Shown here piece by piece: positions 1 through 12,084 of a DNA stretch of 64,000 bases. Every line of letters begins with the position of its first letter. Position 1 is the stretch's first letter. Position numbers and translations under genes: made by a program. This DNA comes from Enoplolaimus lenunculus (Eukaryota > Nematoda > Enoplea > Enoplida > Thoracostomopsidae): contig JASANG010003362.1 in the NCBI GenBank assembly GCA_030248215.1, positions 22,044 to 86,043 of the forward strand, given 5' to 3'. A model generated the notes under the pieces. It searched no databases. It was given only the letters and a program-made list of their open reading frames with translations, and was not told the DNA's origin.

Positions 1-58
1 CAGAGATAGGTAAAAACTTTAATTCCGCTGTAATAATGGCAAGATAGTGTTCTTTTAG

Positions 59-3000
59 GTAATCATTGCTGTGAACTGGACGGGTGTCTACGTGGTCGAC
101 GATCAAGAACAAGTTCTTCTCGAATTGTCTTTCCCTGAAATTACTACAGTTACGAGTTCAAAGTAAGTTTGGATTGTTAGCATTTTTGGCGATATGGCAA
201 AATTATTTAACTCATTGGAGTGTTGTGTGACTTTAGTAATTTAATCGATTTTTACTTATTCTGAAACGAGCACAGCATTTATCTTTAGTTTGATAGCGAT
301 ATTTTTTCAAGCTGGCGAAGTTGAACAGTAAGTTGTGCATCTCGAAAATTGCACAGGTGTAAAGCAAATCGTGCAAAAAACGTGCTAATTATTTTCCAAT
401 AGATTTCTATGCATATTCTAGAACGGAGTCAATAATGTAAGGACTTGGTATTACGGAATGAGCATTGTTAATTTTGTTAACTTTTAGATCAGGTCGTGGC
501 CACGGTAATAATAGCAGCCCTGCGGGTGAAACTTTCACAATGCAAACTGTCAAAGACGACGAATACACATTCCAGTCACCAAACGCTGATGATATACGTG
601 AGCTGGTAGATTATTTCTTGGATGGATTGCGAAAACGGTCTCGATATGTTGTAGCATTGCAAGACCATTTCGTAACTCAGCAAGGTAAGTTCTCAAAGTC
701 ACCGAGGTGCGGGTTAAACGAGTTGCTTTGTATTTTTGGTTTCCTTGAGTGTGGCGTTCTATCGGTTGAACTATCGCAAAAGAGATTTTATCCTGTCATG
801 CTTAGCTTTTGAGTTTGTGCATGTGCAGTAACGTTTGATTAGCGCTTGTTGACTTATTAGCTGAACAATGTTTTGTTTTAAAATTTAGTTTACAATTTTT
901 AAACCTGTGTAGCTGTTGTTGCTTAGTACTAGATCGAATGGCTTTTAAACTGTTAAATTAAGAAATGAAGCTTTGCCGACTTTGGTGATTTTGTCTGTGT
1001 TAAATAAGCAGGAATGCAATTATGCAGCGACAATGGTGGGACTGTTTGGAAGAATATAGAATAGTAAAAAATGATGATTGATGCTACCTAGCTAGCTCGC
1101 ATACTGTGTGCCAAGTTTCATATACGCATAAAGTGATATGTGTATTGAAACAGGTATTCCAGTTGAACTAATTATTTAATTTTTCTATTTATTATGTCGC
1201 AGCTGATACAAATCAGTCAACGTCTACTTCGGTTTCTCTATCGTTCCGGCGTGGTGATTTAATACTGTTGGACTCAGATCAATGCGGCGAGACTCTTCAG
1301 CGATCCTCTTGGGCATCTGGCGAAAACGTGCGGACTGGAGATTACGGAGATTTCCCATCTGACGCGGTATATTTGTTGCCTACGATCACAAAGCCGACAA
1401 ATGAAGTTTTGGTAAAGTTTTTATTATCTACTTATCTATCGACAATGTGGAGTTTTTATACCTGTGTTGATTTAATTTGCTAACTGTTAAAATTACATCA
1501 GTAGAAGTTTTATACAGATGTTAACTTATCAGTAAAAGGGTTTCCTAAAAACCTGTATCTTAAGCTTTGGTTCTGTTCAAAATATTGTAGCTGAGGTTTA
1601 ACGCTCATTGCAGTTCTGTTTCAGGGTCTGTTTATGGATTCTGGCGAAATGCCTACAAAGCCACCGCCTCGTGAATTAGTGCCGGTTGTTTCCACTGAGT
1701 TACCACATACATTGGAACAATTTTCATACGAACATTTCAGGTTTGTGTATTTTTGTATTTATGCATTTGTTTTGTTTGTTTCTTTTTCATTCGCATTTTG
1801 GCGTTTCTTGCTTCGGCTTTAAGAGTTATAGACTGAATTAATGGCACAGTAATCACGGTTGCCTCTGCGGTCGTGGTTTTATAAACGTTTTTGACTGATC
1901 TTGCTGAAAACCAATTGCGCGCAGAGTCGTGATCGTAGTTGTATGAGTAGGCAATTGCGTCTGCTGGCGCAGTTATGATCGCAGTAATTGCGACCAGTTC
2001 AAATCACGTTTGCCAAAAATTACGTTCGTGAAACGAGTAATAGCGACAGAGTTACGGTATGAAACAATCACGCTTGCACTTGGTCATGACTGTAGCTTGC
2101 GACAGATGGTGTTAATCGTAATGCGTCGTTCACAATAATTTTGTCAACGGTGCCGCAAAATCTTTTTAAACCGGGGCTATTTTTGAAAACGAGCTCGTTA
2201 TAGCTTTGATCTATAAAAGATTTTTCTTGTAGCCCAAGGCTATCAGGTGTCATCACCTTCCTCGCAACTCATGATAGTCCTGGGCTAAGCTCGTGGTAGC
2301 CCTGGTTTAGAAGATATTTTTGTTTTATAGCACGAAGCTATCAAGCGTCGCCGCCTTCCTTGAAACTCGTGATAGCCATATGCTATCACGCAAGGAATGT
2401 TTTTCTGCTGTACTGTAATAAAATAAACTTAAGCTTTAAACTATATTTTTTGCTTAGGCGTAGGTGTAAGCTTATTCTTGCCCTTAGGCTTAATAGGAAT
2501 ACGTTTATATTACAGTTACTTTATTTCGTTTTGTATATTTCGTTTAGAGCGCCACCCAAACGAACGTTAACGATTAACAATGCCCGTCGGCGTCGTAACG
2601 GTGTAAACGATGACCTGTGGCGGCATTCAAAAGAACCATTAAAATTGCCGCTTTTGGCGAAACTTGCGGGCAAGGAAGAACCGACGCACGAAGCCGTCGC
2701 TGCATTTTTAGATATCCTTTTTGTGCTTTTTTCTGAAAGAGCAAAGTTTGATTATGTGTGTCATACCTTAAGTTTGTGTGTCTATTTATTCGAACCTTTA
2801 GAGGCAGGATTTTCAAATGTGTGTAAACCTATAAGTAGGAATATATGTCAACGTTACCGTTGAAGCGATATATCGGTATCGATATAATTTTATCATAAAC
2901 TTACCGATACTGTTAATTATGACGTATTTCCTGACGAATTGAGTTGAATAATTGCGTAACTTTGAAGAAATATATAATTCTTATCAATGAGCTGTTGCGA

Positions 3001-6000
3001 ATATTGAGGTGGCGTAGCTCAGACACATGCTAAATTGGACTACCTGTACGTATTATAATATACCTTCCTTTCAGTTGTGGGGACAGGTGCTTTTGTGGTT
3101 ACAACAAGCATTCGGCAAAACAGTATAAATGAAAATAAATCACAGTCGAGAGTGAATATCACAAAAAATTCAATCACTGGTTAACTTGTTCACTGCATTT
3201 TGTGTTTATGTGGCGTTTTTAGCGTCTCATTCACATAGGTTAACCGCAAATAAGGTAGGCTTTAAAAGGCTTCAGAAAACTCAGATGTGCCAAGATGAGG
3301 ATGTCGTAAAATCACAAACACAGAAGTTAACATCAAACATAACTGAAAACTCACCCAGTCTGAATGTAGGTGGGTTTATGGTCAAGTTGTATCGATCGGA
3401 AGACTGTGTTTTAGATATATTGCTTTATTTTGACTATATGCCGCTACCATATCTTCTACATGTGAAACAACAAAACGACTGGCAGTATTTGCTCACATTT
3501 CGTGACAGGGTATATACAAGCAATATCTTTGAAAGTTTAAAAAACAAATCATATGGAATGCTCGAATGCAGGTTTTTGTGTTACTGAGTCCAAGGAATGC
3601 TAAATTTAAGAGCACGAGAGTAATATTTGCATTAGTTAGTGGCAATTTGTATTACAAATCAGTTGTCGGTTTCGTATCGGTTATAGATAGGTATTTTGTA
3701 GGATTGGTTCAACACTAGTCCTCATTAAGCAAATTATCGAACACAATATAACGTTAGCATGAATCATAATTATAATAATAATAATAATAATAATAATATA
3801 TAATAATAATAATAATAATAAGGGTTGTGTTAAAAGAAGTGATGCTTGTAGTAGAAGGGGTTATAGGGTCATCGATTTTGTATTTCGCCTGTCTCTGAGT
3901 GAAACTCAGACATTTTTTAACTTATGTTATGAATTTCGGTTAGATATGGCGCTGAGGGCATTATAGTTTTTAGGGTTGAAAAATATACAGTATAGAGCCA
4001 CTTATGTTCCGCTGCAAAATTCGATGTTACTTTAAAAATCGAAGTTTTTAATTAATTTCGTTTTTCCTTAACTGTAGTCTTTATTGTTTTACCAATTCTC
4101 AAATACATGGGTGATCATCCGTCACGAAGACCACGACTGAGCAACGAATTACCGGACCAAATTTTCGGTGGACCACTAAAATTTGTAAGTTCACGTACTT
4201 GTGTCCTAGGAATATTTCGATATTTGTCGCTGTTATAATTTCAGTTAAACACCTCGAGGTCGTTTTCAAACGATATATATCTCTATCTATCTGCGTCAAA
4301 CTATTTGCTGGGCAGCTACAGGCAATTTTTGCGGCGCTGGTGTACCATGGAATTTCCCGTGTCGGGTGCGGAGCTAAAATTTTGTAAAAGTTGTTGTAAA
4401 TAATGTTGAAGTTTTCGTATGGATTTTTTTGTTTAACTGTAATATCTGTGGTACCAAATTTATGATTGTGCCTTGTGTGTTTCAGGAAATTCTGCGAGAT
4501 GAAATTTACTGTCAAATCATCAAGCAACTAACGGATAATAGAAACAGGTAAAAATGCAAATTTTTCGATTTTGTGTGCATAACAGTTTATTCGTGTTGCA
4601 GTTGCAAAATGTTTGACTAAAAAGTGTTTTGAGCAACATGTGTTGAACTGCTAGTTTTTTAATGAATATGTAGAGATAATCGATGTTGTACTTTAGCTTA
4701 ATTGGCCACTGTGTAAGAACACCGTCTCTACACTTTACCTTCCTGAAGCTTATCGTTATTTTCATGATGTGGATTTAGGCTAGATTGATGATAATTAGTT
4801 TTATTATGTCTCTTTTTTGTTTCAAGCAACAGAATGTTTCCGAATTTGTGTATCATTTTTTCATATTTTAGACTATCTGAAGAACGTGGCTGGGAGCTAA
4901 TGTGGCTGTGTGTTGGGCTGTTTCCTCCGTCACAAGTGCTACAACGGGATTTGACAACATTTTTACGCAGTAGACATCATCCAATTGCAGCCGATTGTTT
5001 TAATCGTTTACAAAAGACTCTGAGGTATTCCAGCATAGCTCACAGTATTTTTGGATCTAAACCTGTAACTGTGCCCGAAGTTTATAGTTGCACGGACCTT
5101 GAGATACCGGAACCAAGTTGCAACTGTTCTAGTACAAGGGGCCGTATTTTCAGATGTGTAGTATATATTGCCAGTTAGTGATAGGCATCTAAGCAATCGA
5201 AGTGTCACAGAAGTGGATCTGAAATTTCGTGCAACAGCAAGAAAAATTACTAACGAAGGGTGTACTAAGTTTCAAACATCACCATTCTGCGCTTGTCGAG
5301 CTAACAGACCTATCATCAACTAGTAATAGCTCTTAAACTGGCCAAGGTTGGAATGTATCGTTCGTCTAAGGGTTGTGTTTTTGAGCGAAGTTCGCGAAGC
5401 GTTGTATGTTTTGTACTCTGGGGTCGAAAGGTGGTTGTCCGTCCGTCCGTCTGTCTGTCCGTTTGTCCGTCCGAAAAGAATCTCAGGAACGGCTGAACCG
5501 ATTTTGATAAACTTTTTTTGAAAGCCAATTATCCTGGGGTGTTAACCTCGCATTGGGGTTTCAAAATTTTAAGCTGTTTATTAGCTACAGCTACAGGCTA
5601 ATTTGCATAATTAATTAAGCCTAAATTAGGACTTTCTACATTATTTAACTAATTATTATAGTTAGAAGCAATCTAATTTCAACGTTAAACGGTTTTTGGG
5701 TGCAAGGAATTGGCATAAACTCTTTTCAAACCTCCAAAACCCATAATTGAGAAGTTAGCTAATAGATAATTTGCATATTAGCGTAGTTTATAAGCCTAAA
5801 TTAGGACTTTTTGCAATATTTCACTAATTATTAAGGTTAAAAGCAATATAATTTCAGCACTAAAGGGTTTTAAGGTGCGAGGAATTTGAATCAATTGTTT
5901 ACAAACCTCCAAAACCGATAATTGAATAGTTAGCTAATAGCTAATTTGCATATAAGCATAATTGATAAGCCTAAATTAGACATTTTTGCAATATTTCACT

Positions 6001-9000
6001 AATTATTAGGGTTACAAGCAATCTAATTTCAGCAATAATGGGTTTTTGGGTGCGATGAATCTAAATAAATTGTCTACAAACCTTCAAAGCCGATTATCGA
6101 ACAGTTAGCTAATAGCTAATTTGCATATTTGCTTATTTGATAAGCCTAAATAATGGTTTTTTAAATTTTTTCTCAAATTATTATGTTTACTGAAGGGTTT
6201 CTTGTGCGAGGAATCTGAATAAATTGTTTACAAACCTCCAAAACCAATAAATGAATAGTTAGCTGATAACTGATTTGCATATTAGCTTAACTGCGTACGT
6301 GTGTTCGAGCTTCGCTCATTACATGTAGTCCCACTACGACTGGTATAATGTAATAACATGTGTATGTTATAGTGTTATCAATTTTTATTGTTTATGTATG
6401 TTTCAATATTTTTAGAGCAGGACAACGCAAATATCCGCCACATCAAGTCGAAGTTGAAGCTATTCAGCACAAAACGACGCAAATATTTCACAAAGTCTAT
6501 TTTCCTGATGATACGGACGAGGTAAGTGAGGCAACAAAGGTCAAATTCAACGCAAAAATATGCTAAATTAGCGTTTGACCGTTCAGTCGTTTAATACTTA
6601 CAATACATAACTGGGAAAGGTAGTAAGCACATTTGAAAATATGGCCATAATAATATAGAATTAATGCCGAGTAATATTAAGAAAAAACTATAAAATGATG
6701 ATGAAAAATGTTATTGAAATACATTTTTAATGAGTGTTGCTTATTGAAAAATTGTAATTTTTAGGCAATTGAAGTCGATTCCAGCACTCGCGCGAGGGAC
6801 TTTTGTGCAAAAATTGCTAACCGCCTAGGACTTAAATCGTCAGAAGGATTTTCGTTGTTTGTGAAAATTGCCGATAAAGGTAAGCGTAGCTACATGGGAC
6901 CGGGATACCGAAAAATTTTGTGAAAACAAATATGTTCTTAAAATTTACATTTGCGACAGTTTTCGTTTGGTTTGTACAAGCAACGGTTTGTATAGTATAA
7001 ATTCATGAATCGGATTTGCGTAACACAGAAACAGCTTCAGATTTTGAATTATTGTGGTCGCAGAAACTAATGCACAGAGATTACTGAACGTTGTTTACTT
7101 TTAGTGCACCTAGTATTACCTTTAACATTTTATGATTTTGTTTTAGAGTTTATGATAACATTTTCGTGGATTGATTGTGTTCTAATTTAGAAAGGTTTTG
7201 TTTTTCTTTTAGTGATCAGTGTTCCGGAAAGTGACTTCTTTTTCGATTTTGTTCGCCAATTAACGGAGTGGATTCGAAAATCAAGACCGACACGGGACGG
7301 TAAGTTAACACAGTTTGTGTAAAAGCGAACATTTTGGTACTATGTATTTTCGCAGCCGACATTTTGATCTGAAATGAATTTGCCATCTGCTGCCAGTATT
7401 CGATTGATTTTTCGTCAATCGTACGGTAGCTGTTATGATTGAAAATTTGACACTGGTATAGCCCGTTTAACAACTGATCTTTCTTTTGGAATATTTTGTG
7501 CCTCCTGTATTCATTAAGCGAAGAGTTGATGGATGATACTCTTTAGACAAGTATATTCAACTCGCCACAATTTGTCTGGCACCCTATGTTCCAGTACGCG
7601 TTGCATTTGAGCATATCCCAGTCCACTTTGGCGAGATGGTCATTTGTACATTTAATACTCGCTAACCATTAAAGGAAAATAGAGATCTTATAGAATATAA
7701 ACGGAGCATGTATCTTGCTGGTAGATTGTAACAATATTTTTCTGCATAATTTAAACAACAATTATACCCCCTCCCATAAATATGGTGGACTAAGGGCAAA
7801 ATGCAACGCGCACTGGGTACATTCTTTGTACAAAATAAACGTAGTTGCGAACTTTTGTTTGAAATGTGATCGTACACTTTTGGTTATAATTTTTTCTACA
7901 AACGTTGTGCAGGTTCGTTCATTCGAAAATTGACACTGGTAATAATTTTTATACTCTTTCGTTCTTCAGTATATTTGGAAGATTCTAAGCGCAACATTTT
8001 ATTATCGGTTCGATGTTTGTGTGACTTTATAATTTAGGAAATGCACTGCCGCAGTTCACTTATCAAGTGTTCTTTATGAAGAAACTTTGGACCAACACCG
8101 TTCCGGGTAAAGATATCAATGCAGACTGTATATTCCATTTTCATCAGGTACAACGACTCCAAATTATTTGATTGTGGAATAAGATAATATTGGTTACAGG
8201 TTTCAAGCTTGCATCACCGTGTATGTATACTTATTTTTATGGCTGTACTTGGTTCATAGTAGAACAGTTTGTGGTAATAAGTTTATGTATACTGGCCAAC
8301 CGCCACACTCGTCTGTTAATAAATGCTTTGCATACCTCATATTACAGCTGAAGTAACTGCCAGCGGTATCTGCTGGCTGTGTTACCCATGCGCTGTTTGC
8401 AACATGCGGTCAAGAGTTTACATAATGAAGCAACTAGAGTAGGTTAATGATGTTTATTCATAGACGAGCTTCGACCTAAAAAGTGAATAGTGTTTGAGTA
8501 TCTGTTTTCTCTGGTTTGAACTTTTGAAAGCTTAAGGGCAACAGTTATGTTTGCTGCTACTGTGGCGTTTTATACTAACCATATTCTGAAATGTATTTAT
8601 TTTGCAGGAATTGCCAAAACTATTGCGTGGCTATCATAAAGTGTCTCGCGAAGACGCAGCTCTGATTGGTGCTTTGATTTATCGGTCGCGGTTCGGTGAC
8701 GACAAACAACATCTGCAACATATTACCGCAATGGTTTCAGAATTGGTGCCACGTGATATGGTTAAACTGGAATCGCCCCAAGACTGGAAACGGGTACGTT
8801 AGGCACTACATAAAGAAAAGAGTTGAATAACGGATGATTTTGCGTGTCAGATAGTGTTTTGGACTCGAAGCTACTGTTGGTCAGTTGAAAATGATTTTTT
8901 CCGGTTTAAAAAATGAAGATTTTATCTTGAACCGTGGTAAACTTTAAATTTTACTAAGTTTTGATATACTTTCGCTAGGTATTTCTACTGTTTTGGTGTT

Positions 9001-10117
9001 TTCAGAGCATTATCTCAATGTACAATTCGCACGGAAGTCTGGGTCCGGATGATGCAAAAATTGCATTCCTCAAAGTTGTTTACAAATGGCCGACGTTTGG
9101 TTCTGCGTTTTTTGAAGTCAAGGTGCGTTAATGGGGATATTAAACCAATGATATAATGTATAACTGCAATTGTAAATACTTTTATTTCAAGATCGCAGCG
9201 AAGTAGTCCTTACCAGTGGACAGGCCCTTATAATAAAGATGGAACACGTGCTTGGTGGCTTATTAACCTTAATGTACTGTATTGCAGCAATCGAGTGATC
9301 TTGGACTCCCAGAACGTCTGCTTATTGCTATCAATCGTCATGGAGTAAATCTTATTGATCCGGAATCTAAGGTAATGGCAAGTACTTGGACATAATCGAG
9401 TGATGGAATAGCAACATATTGCTTTTATTTAATGTATATTTTGCAAAAACCATCTTAAAATGACCTAATCTTCAAGAAGTATTCTAATCTAATAATCCTA
9501 ATACCTTAATACTATACCAGTATGTCATTTGGAGCGGTGTTCTGATAAGATGTTTATGCTAAAAACATTGTGCTAAAAACAACTTTGCGCAGTCTAGATG
9601 TATTAGCGTTTGTGGAATAAAGTAACAAAATAGTTGTGAACGTGTATGAATTGTCTGTTTATAGTATGACTTATGAATTTTGAAACAGAGAATGATATTG
9701 TATTGGTAAAATCGAGATTTTCAGGAAATACTGCTCACATATCCGTTTACACGCATATCAAATTGGAGTTCTGGCAATACGTATTTTCACATGACAATTG
9801 GAAACTTGATGAAAGGCAATCGGTTGCTTTGTGAAACGTCTTTGGTTAGTGACATTTTTTCATTCTGGCACTTCGCTAGCCTTAATCGAGGGGTAATCTT
9901 TTTTGGAGTTGCTCCTTGAATACAAGAGATTGAAATTAGTAATTTCTATAAAATCTTTTATGTTATTACAGATTATAACTTAAAATTTCTATTTCAGTTC
10001 TAAGCTTGTGGTAACATAATAATATTTTGCTTATTTTAGGGTTATAAAATGGATGACTTGTTGACATCGTACATTAGCCAACTATTGGTCAATTTGAACA
10101 AAGACAAACGTCATTGA
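59..10117 (+). CDS. MYO7A: Class VII unconventional myosin, C-terminal tail (3' part of gene)
   Basis: Seventeen exons encode the last 699 residues of a myosin VII heavy chain, an actin motor of stereocilia and microvilli; motor, IQ and first MyTH4 regions lie upstream of the window. Exons: 59-162, 488-684, 1203-1411, 1625-1740, 2548-2711, 4093-4184, 4486-4547, 4872-5024, 6416-6521, 6765-6879, 7213-7299, 8038-8147, 8608-8793, 9006-9122, 9288-9371, 9725-9844, 10040-10117 (TGA). All phases match. Order: end of FERM1 ([19 protein letters not shown]), SH3 (1203-1411, [12 protein letters not shown]), MyTH4-2 (1625-5024, with [10 protein letters not shown] and [12 protein letters not shown]), FERM2 (6416 to the end, with [33 protein letters not shown] and [12 protein letters not shown]). 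Similarity to vertebrate MYO7A is collinear to the terminus, so nothing appears to be missing. The FERM tail is known to bind partners such as harmonin and SANS. MYO7B is the alternative within the class. The intron at 5025-6415 carries a Helentron-like insertion, and the intron at 2712-4092 is U12-type. Confidence 0.96.
2240..2385. repeat. Two-copy imperfect tandem repeat in a myosin VII intron
   Basis: A segment of about 47 bp starting CTATCAGGTGTCATCACC at 2240-2287 recurs diverged at 2338-2385 (CTATCAAGCGTCGCCGCC), a spacing of 98 bp. Both end in a GATAG...CT core that is partly self-complementary. No coding potential. Confidence 0.7.
2440..2520 (+). repeat. TTAGGC-rich dispersed repeat, copy 1 (diverged)
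   Basis: An intronic stretch of CTTAGGC/CTTAGG-like hexamers (GCTTAGGCGTAGG ... CCCTTAGGCTTA), ending near a TTACAGTTAC motif. It resembles better preserved copies at 14546-14666, 23390-23470, 25660-25750 (reverse) and 56630-56760 (reverse). Confidence 0.5.
2712..4092 (+). other. U12-type AT-AC intron in the myosin VII gene
   Basis: The intron between the exons ending at 2711 and starting at 4093 begins ATATCCTTTTT (2712-2722), the canonical U12 AT-AC 5' splice site. It has an exact U12 branch-point match, TTCCTTAAC, at 4064-4072 and ends in AC at 4091-4092. Joining G at 2711 to CA at 4093 gives ...[18 protein letters not shown]..., collinear with MYO7A ...LAFIAVLKYMGDYPSKR. A conventional GT donor (2723) with the AG at 4076-4077 would put the next exon out of frame. 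An in-frame AT-AG alternative using that AG would add five residues and sits only about 6 nt from the branch A. The branch-to-AC distance of about 21 nt is slightly long. The intron also contains a (TAA)n tract and no supported gene. Confidence 0.9.
3767..3821. repeat. (TAA)n microsatellite
   Basis: About 55 bp of nearly pure TAA/ATA repeats, interrupted once, inside the U12-type intron of the myosin VII gene. Confidence 0.95.
5381..6344 (+). mobile_element. Helentron-like (HINE/DINE-type) non-autonomous element, copy 1
   Basis: Inserted in the myosin VII intron 5025-6415. The 5' end TTGAGCGAAG... is followed by a GTCCGTCC-rich stretch and a conserved block ending GAACGGCTGAACCGATTTTG. The interior is a minisatellite with units starting near 5580, 5754, 5931, 6108 and 6258 (period about 150-177 bp), each with GTTAGCTAATAGCTAATTTG-like sequence. 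The 3' end has CGAGCTTCGCTCA (6306-6318), the complement of the 5' subterminal repeat seen intact in copies 2 and 3, then a GTAGT-CCC-ACTAC hairpin and CTGGT. This architecture (subterminal inverted repeats, central tandem repeats, 3' hairpin, CTRRT-like end) is that described for Helentron-associated elements. No ORF. The 5' subterminal repeat is partly deleted here. Confidence 0.75.
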
Positions 10118-10167
10118 ACGCGTGTTCTGCCCAAATTTTTTTAAAACTCAATGATTTTGTACTTTCA

Positions 10168-10328
10168 GAGGAGTAGCAAAAAAGGGCGGGGCCCAGATTT
10201 TCAAAGATTTAGAAGGCATTATTACTAAATTTGAGTTTGGTTTTTCATTCGCTGCGCCCCCGAAGTTTGTTGCATTGTTTGTGCTTCCCCTGTAACCCTC
10301 CGTTATGAGTCAGCAGCTGCTACGCCTC
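10168..10328. mobile_element. Possible small MITE in the myosin VII 3' flank
   Basis: Begins GAGGAGTAGCAAAAAAGGGC and ends GCTGCTACGCCTC, giving an imperfect terminal inverted repeat of the GAGGCGTAGC type. The same terminal motif appears at 35930-35950. No target duplication recognised. Confidence 0.35.
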
Positions 10329-11625
10329 GCTATATACTTTATAACAGCAAGAGTCGATGATCACAAAAATATGAAACTTGCTATATTGTGTGTGCTACAA
10401 AATGTAGCAGCTCTCGTTGTGTTTTTGCCCTATCCCACTCAGGCACACTGAATTGCTTCTTGCTTTTAAAAATTTAAACGGAATGTATTTAATGTAAGCA
10501 GATTACAATGAAAATGTAGTGTTTCAGGAAAATTTTGCCTTTCCCTCTGAATATAGGATAGACCAAAAATGCAACGCGTGCCAGTGCATTCTTGTTTTAC
10601 ACAGAATGTACCCCGTTACATACTCTTGTTAAAGGGTAGCATACATCTTGATAACAGTAATAATATTTTATAATGTTATTTTCGATTGAAATTATGCGCA
10701 TAATCACATTATTATTTTAAACTTTTGTTTTTATCTCATTGCTATTATTTATTTGGTACGTACATATACATTACGTCATATTCTGTGACTTTGTTTCTGT
10801 TGTTAAAATGTTAGTTAGTATGTGATGCCAATATTAATATATACACAGCTGGTGGAGTTTACATTTTGTTTCATTTAAGATTTTCTTCTGGCTTTGTACC
10901 CCTGCACACATTAACGCAGAATATTAGCTGTTGCTACATCTAACATGCGATGATATTTAGTCATAAAAGTGGTTTTATTTAATTTTACAAGTTTGATGTC
11001 TTCCTGCTGAAATTTAGTCTTTTGACTACAATATTCAAGCTAGAAAACCGAGATAGGATGCTTTTTGTATGTGAAAATTGTGATTTAAGGCAGTTAATCT
11101 TCAAACAGTAAAAGCTGACAAAGTCGGTTTTGCCCGACAAAGTTGTATTATAATTTTTGTTATAAGAGAGCAAACAGATCCATTATCACTAAGGATAATT
11201 TTTAATTTTTACTGAATGTGTGATCTTAATTTATACTTTCTTTACTATGCGTGCGTTTTTGTCACTGCTATTTTTTTCGATGTTGTTAATTTGCTCATTT
11301 TAATATGTATAAATTCTCTTTTCAGTGTCTTCTCTTACTGTGTAAATTGCGTTTGTCACTTTATCATCAGCTCATTCGACCACTGTAAGACATAATGTTT
11401 TTGACCAAGTTAATGTTTCATAGCTGACATTCTTAACAACAGTTGTTTTAGTGTTAAAACATCCTGAAATACTCGGATGTTAATTGCATCTATGATACAA
11501 GGAGCAGTTCCCATATTCTTAAATGTGTGTAGCGGTAAAGTCGTGTAACTTGCGAAACCAGGAATGCTTAGGCTCAAAATTTAGCACATTCTTCGCCAAT
11601 CTTTTTAAACTAAGTAGCTTACAAC

Positions 11626-12084
11626 CAAAGTGGCTGCGACCGGATATCAATTTTTTGGATACCGGAACCGGATACGGATATTGATTTTTTACCGGAACAG
11701 GAACAGGATACCGGATGTTTTATATGTTAAAATAATTACTTTTTTGAAGTATTTTAAGTGTGTTCAAGGTTTTCGTCTGTTATAAAGTTCTTAATTGCTG
11801 CTGTTCAGCCGAAATTATTTAATGCAGAAATGTGCTTAATTCTCACTCGCTTACGTAAGTTACTAATAGCTGAAACGTATCAAAACTTGAACTTCTTGAC
11901 TTGCCCAGAATGTAATCGCAGCAAGATGTTAAAGACGCTCATTTGTCCAATCCAGTTTTATGATATTCGGCGCCACAACCGTAAATGTTTGGTGTCCGGT
12001 TAGTTTATACCAAATACCGGAACCGGATACGGATATCAGTTTTTGTTGGATATTAACCGGAACCGGATATTCGGTCGCAGCCTG
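11626..12084. mobile_element. hAT-type MITE (CCGGATATC subfamily)
   Basis: Ends are CAAAGTGGCTGCGACCGG and the inverted GGTCGCAGCCTG, with internal ACCGGAACCGGATACGG motifs near both ends. It is flanked by CTTACAAC (11618-11625) and CTTACTAC (12085-12092), a 7/8 match as expected of an 8-bp hAT target duplication. The interior is homologous to the larger, twice-invaded copy at 29682-30752. Open frames inside are not transposase-like. Confidence 0.75.

Noticed and set aside
3001-3060. tRNA-like start (GGCGTAGCTCAGACACATGC)
   Set aside because: Only a box A-like word; no box B at the right distance and no closing stems.
3186-3587. 133-residue open frame in + orientation
   Set aside because: It lies wholly inside the U12-type intron of the myosin VII gene, has no recognisable domain and no matching splice signals.
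5580-6300. CRISPR-like array (regular repeats with spacers)
   Set aside because: Units are 150-177 bp, diverged, and part of a Helentron-like element in an animal intron; there are no short identical direct repeats.
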